A stretch of 64,000 bases of DNA from Mycolicibacterium rutilum (GTDB lineage Bacteria > Actinomycetota > Actinomycetes > Mycobacteriales > Mycobacteriaceae), in NCBI RefSeq assembly GCF_900108565.1, contig NZ_LT629971.1, forward strand, positions 1,178,001-1,242,000. The letters run 5' to 3'. This document shows, piece after piece, positions 24,123 to 32,812 of this stretch (position 1 is its first letter; each line of letters begins with the position of its first letter). A program made the translations under genes and the position numbers. Below the pieces are notes generated by a model. That model saw nothing but the letters and a program-made list of their open reading frames with translations. It had not been told where the DNA came from and did not search any database.

Positions 24123-25520
24123 ATGGACGAAGTAGCTCTCGCTGAGCGGCCCGCCGCCGTGCTCATCCTCATCGCCGTCGTCGCGATAGCGGTGCTGCTG
24201 TTCCTGATCATCAAGGTCAGGCTGCACGCCTTCTTCTCACTGATCGTGGTGAGCGTGCTGACGGGTCTCGCCGCCGGAATCAGCATGGGCGATGTGGTCA
24301 GCGTCGTCATCGACGGTTTCAGCACCACCGTCGGCACCGTCGCGCTACTGGTCGGATTCGGCGCGGTCCTCGGTCGATTGGTCGAGATGACCGGTGGCGC
24401 ACAGGTTCTGGCGGACCGGATGCTGGCTCGATTCGGTGAGCAGAGGGCGCCGCTGGCCCTCGCCGTCGCCTCGTTGTTCTACGCGTTCCCGATCTTCCTG
24501 GACGCCGGCTTCATCGTCATGCTGCCCATCATCTACACCGTGGCACGGCGCCTGGGCGGCTCGTTCATGCTGTACGTGCTGCCGTCCATCGGTGCGTTCC
24601 TGATGATGCACGCACTGACACCACCGCACCCCGGACCTACGGCCGCGGCCACCGTGATGGGGGCCGACGTCGGAATGGTGGTCATCATCGCGCTCCTCGT
24701 CGGGCTGCCCACGTGGTATCTCGCCGGCTACCGGCTCAGCCTGATCATCGCCAAGCGCTATCCGAGCATGCCGGTGCCCACGCTGCTCGGGGAGCCGAAG
24801 AATTACCCCGAGGACGAACGGCCCGGCTTCTGGACCGTCATCTTCGTCCTGCTGCTGCCCTTGGTGCTGATCTTCTTCAACACGGTGTTCTCGACCCTCG
24901 AAGCAGACGGCGTGGTGACAGAAGACAACATCGCATTCCAACTGTCCCGCCTGATCGGGACAACCTCGATGGCCCTGCTGATCAGCACCCTGCTGGCCAT
25001 GGTGTTGCTGTTCGTCATGCCGCGCCGGGGCCGCGAACCGGTCGGGGGCCTGTTGGAGCGCCTGATCGACGATGCGCTGGCGCCCGTCTGCTCGATCATC
25101 CTGATCACCGGCGCAGGCGGCGCCTTCGGCAAGATCCTCACCGAGACCGGTATCGGCCAGACGCTGGCCGACGGACTGGAGGCACTGGGCCTGCCGGTCA
25201 TCGTGGCCGGCTTCCTCATCGCGATCGCGTTCCGGGTTGCGCAGGGCTCCGCCACCGTCGCGGCGACGACGGCCGGCTCGATCATGGCGCCCGCGGTGAC
25301 ATCGATGAACCTCGGAGCGATCGCCCTGGCGGCGGTCGTCGTCGCCATCGCCGCAGGCTCGATCACGTTCTCGCACGTGAACGACTCGGGCTTCTGGTTG
25401 ATCGGACGCTTCTGCGGCTTCGACACCGTGACCACATTGAAGACGTGGACCGTCATCGCGACCGCGATCGGCTTCCTGTCCTTCGCACTGGCTTCGGTGG
25501 TCTACCTCATCGCCAGCTGA
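24123..25520 (+). CDS. GntP-family sugar-acid permease
   Basis: This is a 465-residue membrane protein with about 12-13 hydrophobic segments. FPIFLDAGFIVMLPI, HALTPPHPGPTAAA and FSHVNDSGFWLIGR are hallmark stretches of the GntP gluconate:proton symporters. Members carry gluconate and other hydroxy or sugar acids across the inner membrane. It is the third gene of the plus-strand unit and defines the likely class of substrate for the whole cluster: a sugar acid rather than a neutral tetritol. The start follows AAAGGGATCCTC. Confidence 0.88.
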   Translation: MDEVALAERPAAVLILIAVVAIAVLLFLIIKVRLHAFFSLIVVSVLTGLAAGISMGDVVSVVIDGFSTTVGTVALLVGFGAVLGRLVEMTGGAQVLADRMLARFGEQRAPLALAVASLFYAFPIFLDAGFIVMLPIIYTVARRLGGSFMLYVLPSIGAFLMMHALTPPHPGPTAAATVMGADVGMVVIIALLVGLPTWYLAGYRLSLIIAKRYPSMPVPTLLGEPKNYPEDERPGFWTVIFVLLLPLVLIFFNTVFSTLEADGVVTEDNIAFQLSRLIGTTSMALLISTLLAMVLLFVMPRRGREPVGGLLERLIDDALAPVCSIILITGAGGAFGKILTETGIGQTLADGLEALGLPVIVAGFLIAIAFRVAQGSATVAATTAGSIMAPAVTSMNLGAIALAAVVVAIAAGSITFSHVNDSGFWLIGRFCGFDTVTTLKTWTVIATAIGFLSFALASVVYLIAS

Positions 25521-25553
25521 GGTAATCGCGGCCACCGTGCGCTTGACGGATCG

Positions 25554-25592
25554 TGTCACTTAGCGACAGTGTGGAGCTGTCACTAAGTGTCA
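25554..25592. promoter_or_regulatory. Paired TetR operators in inverted orientation
   Basis: TGTCACTTAGCGACA (25554-25568) and TGTCACTAAGTGTCA (25578-25592) are two related 15-bp sites, inverted relative to each other with 13 of 15 matching positions. They lie directly before the TetR gene at 25597. Autoregulation is inferred. TTGACG at 25543-25548 could be the -35 element. Confidence 0.6.
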
Positions 25593-25596
25593 GGAG

Positions 25597-26223
25597 GTGT
25601 TCGGCATCGCGGGCCCGAGGCAGGCGCAGGCACGATTAGAGGTGTCCCGCCATGCGTGCGCGCTGTTCTGGGAGCGCGGTGTCGCCCAGACGAGCGGCGA
25701 CGACATCGCCGCAGCCGCAGGACTTTCCACCCGAACAATCTGGCGGTACTTCCGTAACAAGGAGAGTTGCGTCGAGCCGGTGCTGGAGTTGTCGGCATGT
25801 CGCTTCATCGCGTTGGCGCACCTCTGGCCGGCCGAATTGTCGCTCGCCGAGCACATGTCGGCACGCATGGCGGCCAACCCGTTGAGCGAACAGGAGATCG
25901 CCGACGAGGTCAGCGCATTGCGGATCGCGACGATGTCGGCCGAGGAACCGGCGCTGCGGGCCGCCTACCTGATGGTGCACGACCAGATGGAATCCGGCTT
26001 CGTCCCCGTCGTCGCCAAGCGGCTCCGGCTGCCGGACGACGATCTGACCGTTCGCCTCTGCGCGGCGGCGGTCACCGGCGCGTTCCGGGTCATCGACGAG
26101 GACGTCGGCCGCCGCGCCATCCTCGAGAAGGAGAAGGTCACCCAGCAGGAGGCGCTCGGTCTGATAGACCGTGCGATCCGCGACGCCACCAACGGTCGGC
26201 TCGGAGGTCCCGTGCCGACCTGA
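25597..26223 (+). CDS. TetR-family regulator
   Basis: This 208-residue TetR protein has a helix-turn-helix at residues about 27-55 (TSGDDIAAAAGLSTRTIWRYFRNKES), followed by a ligand domain typical of actinobacterial TetR proteins. The GTG at 25597 overlaps the strongest purine-rich site (AGGAGG, 25592-25597), so the real start may lie slightly downstream, for example GTG at 25639. Operators precede it. It lies 76 bases after the GntP permease and about 100 before the S9 peptidase and may control either. Confidence 0.82.
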   Translation: MFGIAGPRQAQARLEVSRHACALFWERGVAQTSGDDIAAAAGLSTRTIWRYFRNKESCVEPVLELSACRFIALAHLWPAELSLAEHMSARMAANPLSEQEIADEVSALRIATMSAEEPALRAAYLMVHDQMESGFVPVVAKRLRLPDDDLTVRLCAAAVTGAFRVIDEDVGRRAILEKEKVTQQEALGLIDRAIRDATNGRLGGPVPT

Positions 26224-26326
26224 TATTCCGTTAATCCGCTGTCTCACAACCGAATACCTCGAACAACCGCCGAGCGACCGATCGCCGGCGGCCGGATGAC
26301 TCATGCCGAAAACCGAGAGGACTGCC

Positions 26327-28207
26327 ATGGCACTGCCCGACTTGCTGACCGTCGAGGACCTGTTCAGCCCACCCGTGCGCGCAGCCGCGACGATCTCGCC
26401 CGACGGGACGCGTATCGCGTTCCTGGCCCCCTGGAAGAACCGCCTGAACGTGTGGGTCGAGAACCTCGACGGCTCCACGGAGCCCCGGTGCGTGACGGCC
26501 GACGCGAACCGCAGCGTGATGCACTTCGAATGGACCGACGACCCGCGGTGGCTGATCTATCTGCAGGACACCGACGGCGACGAGAACTGGCACATCCACC
26601 GCGTCGACCTCGACGACCCCGACGCTCCCGCCGTCGACCTCACGCCGTTCCCCGGTGCGATGGCCATGCCGTTCCGCGAGATCCGCGACGGCAGGACCTC
26701 GGTGATGACCAACAACCGGGACGTCACGCTGTTCGACGTTCACGAACTCGACATCGCCTCCGGCGAACTCACGCTGGTCGCCGAGAATCCCGGCCATGTC
26801 TTCACCTGGCTGTGCAGTGAGAAAGGCGACCTGTTCGCCACCTCACTGACCCCCGACGGCAACGTCGAGCTGTCGAGGTGGGAGGTCACCTCAAACACGT
26901 TGCGCGTCATCACAATGTTCGATGCCAGCGGTTACCCCATGGGCGTCCACCCGATGGTCATCACACCAGACGGCACAGGCGTGTGGATGGGGTCCAATCA
27001 CACGACGGACCGCACGCGACTGGTCCACGTCGACCTGGCCAGCGGCGAAGAGACCGTGGTCGACAGCCACCCCGAATTCGACCTCGACCCGCGGGCGATC
27101 GTCAGCCCCCTCATGCCGGCGCCCTTGATCCAGGACCGCCGATCCGGTGAGCTGCTCGGTGTGCGCTATCTCGGTGCGCGACAGGTTATTCACGCGCTCG
27201 ACCCGCACTTCGCCGACGTGCTGGCCAATCTAGAGCAACTCTCCGACGGTGACATCGGACGGCTCTCCTCGGACGAGAGCGGACAACGCTGGATCGTCGG
27301 TTTCAACCATGACCGCGATCCGGGTGCCACGTACCTGTACGACCATCGCAGTGGCGAGAGCCGGCTGTTGTACCGGCCGCTGCCGCACTTGGACCCCGAG
27401 CAGCTGGCTCCCATGCACCCGGTCACCATCACCTCCCGGGACGGCCTGGCCCTGCACTCCTATCTGACGCTGCCGGTCGGCGTCGAGGCCACGGGACTGC
27501 CGCTGGTTCTCGTCGTGCACGGTGGGCCGTGGTATCGAGACAGCTGGGAGTTCAATGCCGGGGTGCAGATGCTCGCCAACCGCGGATATGCGGTGCTGCA
27601 GGTGAACTTCCGCGGTTCGATCGGATACGGCAAGTCGTTCACGCGGGCCGCGATCGGCGAGTTCGCGGGCAAGATGCACGACGACCTCATCGACGGAGTG
27701 AACTGGGCGGTCGAGCAGGGGTACGCCGATCCGACACGGGTCGCGATCCTGGGTGGATCCTATGGCGGTTACGCCGCGCTGGTGGGGGTCACGTTCACTC
27801 CCGACGTCTTCGCCGCCGCCATCGACTACGTCGGCATCTCCGACCTCGCGAACTTCATGCGGACCCTGCCAGCGATCGCGCGGCCGCACCTTGCCAACAA
27901 CTGGCACACCTACGTCGGCGATCCTGACGACCCAGACCAGTTGGCCGACATCATGTCCCGCTCGCCCATCACCCGCGTGGCGGCCATCAAGACGCCGTTG
28001 TTGGTGATCCAGGGCGCCAACGACGTGCGCGTGGTGCAAGCCGAATCCGACAACCTGGTCAACGCGCTGCGCGCCCGCGACGTCGATGTGGAGTACCTTG
28101 TCCAAGGTGCCGAGGGCCACGGTGCCGTCAATCCCGAGAACGTGATGGAGATGTGGCACCGCATTGACCGCTTCCTGGCCAGGCATCTCGGCGGTCGAAG
28201 CGGATAG
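26327..28207 (+). CDS. S9-family serine peptidase (prolyl oligopeptidase/acylaminoacyl peptidase type)
   Basis: This is a 626-residue protein with an N-terminal beta-propeller (residues about 1-360, repeated ISPDG/DDPRW-type blades) and a C-terminal alpha/beta-hydrolase. Catalytic residues are the Ser in GGSYGGYAAL, the Asp in GANDVRVV and the His in EGHGAVNP. Enzymes of this group cleave short peptides or acyl-peptides, and some act as esterases. No signal peptide is seen, so it is probably cytoplasmic. The ATG at 26327 was chosen for GAGAGGA 6 bases upstream. It is probably regulated with or by the preceding TetR. Confidence 0.88.
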   Translation: MALPDLLTVEDLFSPPVRAAATISPDGTRIAFLAPWKNRLNVWVENLDGSTEPRCVTADANRSVMHFEWTDDPRWLIYLQDTDGDENWHIHRVDLDDPDAPAVDLTPFPGAMAMPFREIRDGRTSVMTNNRDVTLFDVHELDIASGELTLVAENPGHVFTWLCSEKGDLFATSLTPDGNVELSRWEVTSNTLRVITMFDASGYPMGVHPMVITPDGTGVWMGSNHTTDRTRLVHVDLASGEETVVDSHPEFDLDPRAIVSPLMPAPLIQDRRSGELLGVRYLGARQVIHALDPHFADVLANLEQLSDGDIGRLSSDESGQRWIVGFNHDRDPGATYLYDHRSGESRLLYRPLPHLDPEQLAPMHPVTITSRDGLALHSYLTLPVGVEATGLPLVLVVHGGPWYRDSWEFNAGVQMLANRGYAVLQVNFRGSIGYGKSFTRAAIGEFAGKMHDDLIDGVNWAVEQGYADPTRVAILGGSYGGYAALVGVTFTPDVFAAAIDYVGISDLANFMRTLPAIARPHLANNWHTYVGDPDDPDQLADIMSRSPITRVAAIKTPLLVIQGANDVRVVQAESDNLVNALRARDVDVEYLVQGAEGHGAVNPENVMEMWHRIDRFLARHLGGRSG

Positions 28208-28328
28208 CGACCGCCCCGACGATACGTGCACTCCCGCTCTCATGACAGGGCCGGGATGGGGGCTTGCGGCACGGCCCGGGATCGGGCACGGAATCGCCAC
28301 CTCTGCTCGTATCACTGAGGGGTTGTCG

Positions 28329-28568
28329 ATGGGGACATGGCCGGACATGCCGGAGCGTTTCCTGGTGCATGAGTCGGGCAAGTACTCTCACGGCACCAAA
28401 GCTGACCTGCGGGTCGAGGATTTTCTGACGCCCGGTCATCCGTCGAACTACCGCGCCGGACACATCTCGAACTACGTCTACATGACCAAAATTCTCGACG
28501 GTGCTGTGCTGGCGGCCGAGATGGCCGTACGACTACCGATCCCAAAGACCGCGTCGCACGTGTGGTGA
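28329..28568 (+). pseudogene. arr: Truncated rifampin ADP-ribosyltransferase (arr) remnant
   Basis: The 79-codon frame matches the first half of mycobacterial Arr: VHESGKYSHGTKADL, then PGHPSNYRAGHISNYVY and LDGAVLAAEMAV. It then runs into unrelated residues and a stop. Intact Arr has about 140 residues and inactivates rifampin by ADP-ribosylation with a His-Tyr-Asp active site. Here the His (SHGTK) and Tyr (NYVY) remain, but the region with the catalytic Asp and the C-terminal half are gone. None of the other frames downstream restores the family sequence, which suggests a deletion rather than a simple frameshift. It should not confer resistance. Confidence 0.8.
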
Positions 28569-28770
28569 TCGGATTGTCGGCAGTCGGCCGACTCCGGAGC
28601 ATGAGGTATTCACCCCAACTTCGGCCCCCGAGCGATGTCAATACCGGCTGACCGGAAAAACGGATACCGGAAAACCGCGCGCGATATGGAGGTTAGCGGC
28701 CTCGACACCGGGGCCGTCAGCCGCAAAAGTTACCTCATCGACCGTCGCTCGCACACGAGGAGACCTGACG
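28569..28770. other. Non-coding spacer after the arr remnant
   Basis: No convincing gene is seen here. The motif ACCGGAAAA occurs twice within 28 bases in the stretch around 28650-28675. A good Shine-Dalgarno sequence, GAGGAG (28757-28762), ends the spacer and serves the mini-cistron at 28771. The stretch may contain the deletion endpoint of arr and the promoter of the molybdenum hydroxylase operon. Confidence 0.4.
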
Positions 28771-28800
28771 ATGACCATCCCATTCCGGGTCTGCTCATGA
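28771..28800 (+). CDS. Nine-codon leader mini-cistron
   Basis: ATG at 28771 lies 8 bases after GAGGAG, the best ribosome-binding site in the area. The frame encodes MTIPFRVCS and stops at 28798-28800, overlapping the first ATG of the next gene by an ATGA junction. This looks like a translated leader that delivers ribosomes to the 107-residue gene. It could also be the frameshifted start of an older gene. Confidence 0.4.
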   Translation: MTIPFRVCS

Positions 28801-29120
28801 TGATGGTCGAGTGTCGCAGGGAGATCGACGTTCCGTCCGGTCACATGTCGACGGTGGTCGATAAACTCTGTGAGCTCTCCGAAAGCGAGCGCCGCGCAGC
28901 CAAACACCGACTCCGGCCGGGCACGGCCCTCGACTACACGGCATCGCTGAGGGTGTTCGACGTCGCCGCCACGGGCCGGGTGCTGGCGGTATGGATTGGC
29001 ACACTGCATGTTTCCAGCTTGGATGACGCCACCCTGCTCGCCTACCGCGACGCGGCCTTCGCCGACTTCGTCGACCAGATGCGCCGCGAGTGGCCGGTGC
29101 TCGCCGAGCAGGCATCATGA
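28797..29120 (+). CDS. Unrecognised small protein, first gene of molybdenum hydroxylase operon
   Basis: This is a protein of up to 107 residues starting at one of three tandem ATG codons. The opening (VECRREIDVP) and the C-terminal segment (GRVLAVWIGTLHV followed by a long helix) faintly resemble SRPBCC/CoxG-type proteins, which often sit beside molybdenum hydroxylases. The length is below the usual 140-150, so the middle may be missing. The stop overlaps the start of the large subunit (ATGA), so translation is probably coupled. It has no strong ribosome-binding site of its own. Confidence 0.5.
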   Translation: MMMVECRREIDVPSGHMSTVVDKLCELSESERRAAKHRLRPGTALDYTASLRVFDVAATGRVLAVWIGTLHVSSLDDATLLAYRDAAFADFVDQMRREWPVLAEQAS

Positions 29121-31273
29121 CGTCGACGATCGGCCGCGCGATACCCCGCGTGGAGGCGCGCGACAAGGTGACCGGCCGAGCGGTCTACACCGCCGACGTC
29201 GCGATACCCGGGCTCACCCACGCCGTACTGGTGCAGTCCGACATCGCCAGCGGCCGCGTCCGCGAGGAGTCGCTGCTGGCGGCCGCGGCCGTGGCCGGCG
29301 CCGCGCCGGGGGTACTGCACGTGATCACACCGCTGAACTGTCCGACGCTCAAACCACCACCGAGCGACATGAGCGATGACATGCCGCTCGAACGCAGGCC
29401 TCCCCTGTCGGACCTCACCGTGCAATACGTCGGCCAGCACATGGCCGTCGTCGTCGCCGACACACTCGAAAACGCATCGTATGCCGCATCATTGATGCGC
29501 CTCGACTACGACGAGCATCCGGCGGTACTGACCGCCGACGAGGTGCGCGCCGGCGGCGGGCGCGTCGACGAAGGGGACGGCCCGATCCGGCACGGTCTGT
29601 ACTGGCCCGATCACTTCGTCAAACTCGAACACGAGAAACTGCAGGATCGGCGGGGCCCGCAGGACGCACCGCCCGGCGTCGAGGTGTCCGCTCGATTCAC
29701 CACAGGCATCAACACGCACTACCCGCTCGAGCTGTCCGCCACGATCGCCGAGTGGGACGGCGCGCAGCTCACCGTGCACGACACCACCCGCTGGATCGCC
29801 GGGGAACGGCGCGCGCTCGCGTCCTACCTGGACATGCCCGAGGACGACATCCGGATCCTGGCTCCACTCGTCGGCGGGGCGTTTGGCTCGAAAAACTTCC
29901 TGTGGATGCACGTCGCACTGTGCGCAGTGGCAGCACGTGAGGTGCAACGGCCTGTCAAGCTAGTGCTCACCCGCCACCAGATGCTGACCTCGACCGGACA
30001 CCGGCCACGCACCGACCAGCACGTCGCGTTGGTCGCCGACAATGACGGCGCTATCGCCAGCACCGAACACCACACGCTGACCGAGACGTCCACGGTCGCG
30101 CACTTCTGCGAACCGGTCGGGCTGTCGGCCCGCTTCCTGTACCGCTCCGCGCGCATGGTGGTGTCCCACCAGGTCGCCCGCATCAACATGGCGACACCGT
30201 GTTTCATGCGCGGGCCGGGCGAGGCGCCGGGTTTGTTCGCTCTGGAGGTCGCCATGGACGAGCTGGCGTACCAGACGGGCATTGATCCGGTGGAGCTGCG
30301 GATCCGCAACGACGTCGACGTCGACCAGCCCAGCGGGCGGCCGTTCGCGGGCAGGCATCTTCGACAGTGTTACGAGATCGGCGCCGAAAGGTTCGGCTGG
30401 TCGGAGCGGCCGATGACACCGCGGTCGATGCGGCGCCGCGGCGTACGGGTCGGCTGGGGCACGGCTACGGCGAGCTATGCCGGTCGCCGGATGCCGGCGT
30501 CGTGCCGGGTCACGACGTTCGTCGACGGGACCGTCGAATTCGCGTCGGCGACACATGAAATCGGTACCGGTGTGCGAACCGTCATGAGCCAGATCGCGGC
30601 CGACGCCGCCGGACTGCCGCTGTCGCGGGTGACCTTTGCCTCTGGCGATTCCTGGTTCGCGACAGCGCCTTACAGCGGGGCGTCCCAGACGACGGCCAGC
30701 GTGGGATCGGCGGTGCACGCGGCCGCGCGGGAATGGCGCAGCCGGGTCGACGGCGGCGCGTCGGATCCGGCCGATCTGTCGTTCACCGTCTCGACCGGTG
30801 GCGTCGACGACGCCGGCCCGCTGTCGCAGTCGTTCGGAGCGCACTTCTGTGAGGTGGAGGTCGACGAGCAGATCGGCCGCATCGCGATCACTCGTTGGGT
30901 GGCCGTGATGGATTGCGGCAGGGTGCTCAACCCGACACTCGCCCGCAGCCAGGTGGTGGGCGGCATCGTGTTCGGACTCGGGATGGCGCTGATGGAGTCC
31001 GCGCCGTATGACCCGCGGACCGCCCGGCCGATCGGCGAGTACTACGTGCCGACCCACGCCGACGTCCCGGCCTTCGACATCGACTTCATCGACACGCCCG
31101 ACTCTGCGCTCACCGAGATCGGAGTGCGCGGAATCGGTGAGATCGGCGCCTGTGGAGTACCCGCGGCCGTCGGCAACGCGCTCTTCCACGCCACCGGTCG
31201 GCGACTACGGGATCTTCCGATCACACTGGAGCACCTGATGATTCCGTTCGACGAGGAGAACGCCGATGACTGA
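29117..31273 (+). CDS. Xanthine dehydrogenase-family molybdenum cofactor subunit
   Basis: This is a 718-residue large subunit of a molybdenum hydroxylase. GGAFGSK near residue 255, MRGPGEAPG near 360 and the GIGEIGACG loop near 675, whose Glu is the expected active-site base, are cofactor and catalytic motifs. The gene order large / iron-sulfur / FAD and the length match the YagTSR/PaoABC type of aldehyde oxidoreductase rather than true xanthine dehydrogenase. The enzyme would oxidise an aldehyde or N-heterocycle in the cytoplasm, with water as oxygen source. It overlaps both neighbours by 4-8 bases. Confidence 0.88.
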   Translation: MTSTIGRAIPRVEARDKVTGRAVYTADVAIPGLTHAVLVQSDIASGRVREESLLAAAAVAGAAPGVLHVITPLNCPTLKPPPSDMSDDMPLERRPPLSDLTVQYVGQHMAVVVADTLENASYAASLMRLDYDEHPAVLTADEVRAGGGRVDEGDGPIRHGLYWPDHFVKLEHEKLQDRRGPQDAPPGVEVSARFTTGINTHYPLELSATIAEWDGAQLTVHDTTRWIAGERRALASYLDMPEDDIRILAPLVGGAFGSKNFLWMHVALCAVAAREVQRPVKLVLTRHQMLTSTGHRPRTDQHVALVADNDGAIASTEHHTLTETSTVAHFCEPVGLSARFLYRSARMVVSHQVARINMATPCFMRGPGEAPGLFALEVAMDELAYQTGIDPVELRIRNDVDVDQPSGRPFAGRHLRQCYEIGAERFGWSERPMTPRSMRRRGVRVGWGTATASYAGRRMPASCRVTTFVDGTVEFASATHEIGTGVRTVMSQIAADAAGLPLSRVTFASGDSWFATAPYSGASQTTASVGSAVHAAAREWRSRVDGGASDPADLSFTVSTGGVDDAGPLSQSFGAHFCEVEVDEQIGRIAITRWVAVMDCGRVLNPTLARSQVVGGIVFGLGMALMESAPYDPRTARPIGEYYVPTHADVPAFDIDFIDTPDSALTEIGVRGIGEIGACGVPAAVGNALFHATGRRLRDLPITLEHLMIPFDEENADD

Positions 31274-31829
31274 GATCGCCACCGGACGCACGACTCTGAC
31301 GCTGGTGATCAACGGCGCACCGACGGAGGCGGACGTCGATGTCCGGACGACGCTGCTGGACCTGCTGCGCGAGCGGCTGGGCATGACCGGCACCAAGAAA
31401 GGGTGTGACCACGGGTTGTGCGGCGCGTGCACGGTGACGGTCGACGGTGAGCGGGTGCTCAGCTGTCTGACCCTTGCCGTGACGGTCGCTGGCCGCACCG
31501 TGGGAACCATCGAGGGCGTGTCCGACGGTGAGGAGCTCAGCGACCTGCAAGCGGCGTTCGTCGCCTGCGACGGATTGCAGTGCGGCTTCTGCACGTCGGG
31601 TCAGATCATGTCGGCCGCCGCGATGCTGCGCGAGCACGCCCGTGGTGATCTGTCGGCGGCATCGTTCGAAGCCGACCGGGCACCGGCGCGCTACCCTCGC
31701 GTTCCGCTGACATCTGCCGAGATCCGGGAGCGCATGGCGGGCAACATCTGTCGCTGCGGAGCGCACCCCAACATCGTCGACGCGATCACCGACGTGGCGG
31801 CCCAACGCGGGTCGACGGAGATGCCATGA
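31266..31829 (+). CDS. Molybdenum hydroxylase [2Fe-2S] subunit
   Basis: This is a 187-residue iron-sulfur subunit. GCDHGLCGACTVTVDG plus a further Cys forms the plant-ferredoxin-type cluster at the N-terminus, and CGFCTSG with NICRCGAHPNI forms the helical second cluster near the molybdenum site. An insertion near residues 125-150 (ADRAPARYPRVPLTSA) lengthens it compared with the usual 160. It passes electrons from the molybdenum subunit to the FAD subunit. The start overlaps the large subunit gene by 8 bases. Confidence 0.92.
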   Translation: MTEIATGRTTLTLVINGAPTEADVDVRTTLLDLLRERLGMTGTKKGCDHGLCGACTVTVDGERVLSCLTLAVTVAGRTVGTIEGVSDGEELSDLQAAFVACDGLQCGFCTSGQIMSAAAMLREHARGDLSAASFEADRAPARYPRVPLTSAEIRERMAGNICRCGAHPNIVDAITDVAAQRGSTEMP

Positions 31830-32812
31830 AGACTTTCACCTATGAACGCGCCAACACCGTCGACGACGCGATCCGGGTCGTGGCAGAGACCGGAGGCAGC
31901 TACTACGCCGGCGGGACGAATCTGCTCGATCTGATGAAGAACGGCGTCGCGACGCCGGACGTACTCATCGACGTGACAGGGCTCGGACTCGACGCAATAG
32001 CCGAGACCGACGACGGCGGCGTGATGATCGGCGCGAGCGCCACCAACACCGCCGTCGCCAACCATCCGTTGGTGCGCACCCGGTACCCCCTGTTGTCGCA
32101 GGCGATCCTGTCCGGTGCGACCACGCAGCTCCGCAACATGGCGACCGCGGGAGGCAACTTGTTGCAGCGGACCCGCTGTCCCTATTTCATGGACGCGGCC
32201 GTCGCCGCATGTGACAAGCGTCTGCTTGGCACGGGATGCGCGGCGCGCGACGGCCTCAACCGCGAGCACGCGCTGTTCGGTGCGCGCGACACGTGCGTGG
32301 CGGTCCATCCGTCCGACATGGCCGTCGCGCTGGCCGCCCTCGATGCGCGCGTCCATGTCCGCGGCCCCGACGGCGGTCGCGTCATCGACATCGGTGAGTT
32401 CTTCAGGCTGCCCGGTGCACACCCGGAGCGCGACAACACCCTTGGCGCCGGGGAGTTGATCATCGGCATCGAGGTGCCGTCGTCGACGTACGCCGAGCAC
32501 AGCTGGTACCTCAAGGTGCGCGACCGGCACAGTTATGCGTTCGCGTTGGTGTCGGTGGCCGCCGCGCTCGACATCGTCGATGGGCTGATCGCATCTGCGG
32601 CCGTCGCGATCGGCGGCGTGGCCGCCAAGCCGTGGCGCATTGCCGCGACCGAGGAAGTTCTCACCGGCCGCGCGCCCACCGTCGAGGCGTTCCGTGCGGC
32701 CGCCCGGGCCGCGATCGCCGGCGCGGAGCCGTTGAGCCAGAATGGCTTCAAGGTCGACCTCGGTAAGCATGCGGTCGTGCGTGCGCTCAGCGTGGCCGCC
32801 GGGATCCTATGA
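31826..32812 (+). CDS. Molybdenum hydroxylase FAD-binding subunit
   Basis: This is a 328-residue FAD subunit with YYAGGTNLLDLMKNG near residue 26, the FAD pyrophosphate loop, and ATAGGNLLQRTRCPYF near 108. The latter, with AACDKRLLGTGC, supplies the extra Cys residues that hold a [4Fe-4S] cluster in PaoB-type subunits. This again places the enzyme in the YagS/PaoB group. The ATG overlaps the iron-sulfur gene by 4 bases. The 3' end overlaps by 6 bases the convergent MFS gene. Confidence 0.9.
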   Translation: MKTFTYERANTVDDAIRVVAETGGSYYAGGTNLLDLMKNGVATPDVLIDVTGLGLDAIAETDDGGVMIGASATNTAVANHPLVRTRYPLLSQAILSGATTQLRNMATAGGNLLQRTRCPYFMDAAVAACDKRLLGTGCAARDGLNREHALFGARDTCVAVHPSDMAVALAALDARVHVRGPDGGRVIDIGEFFRLPGAHPERDNTLGAGELIIGIEVPSSTYAEHSWYLKVRDRHSYAFALVSVAAALDIVDGLIASAAVAIGGVAAKPWRIAATEEVLTGRAPTVEAFRAAARAAIAGAEPLSQNGFKVDLGKHAVVRALSVAAGIL

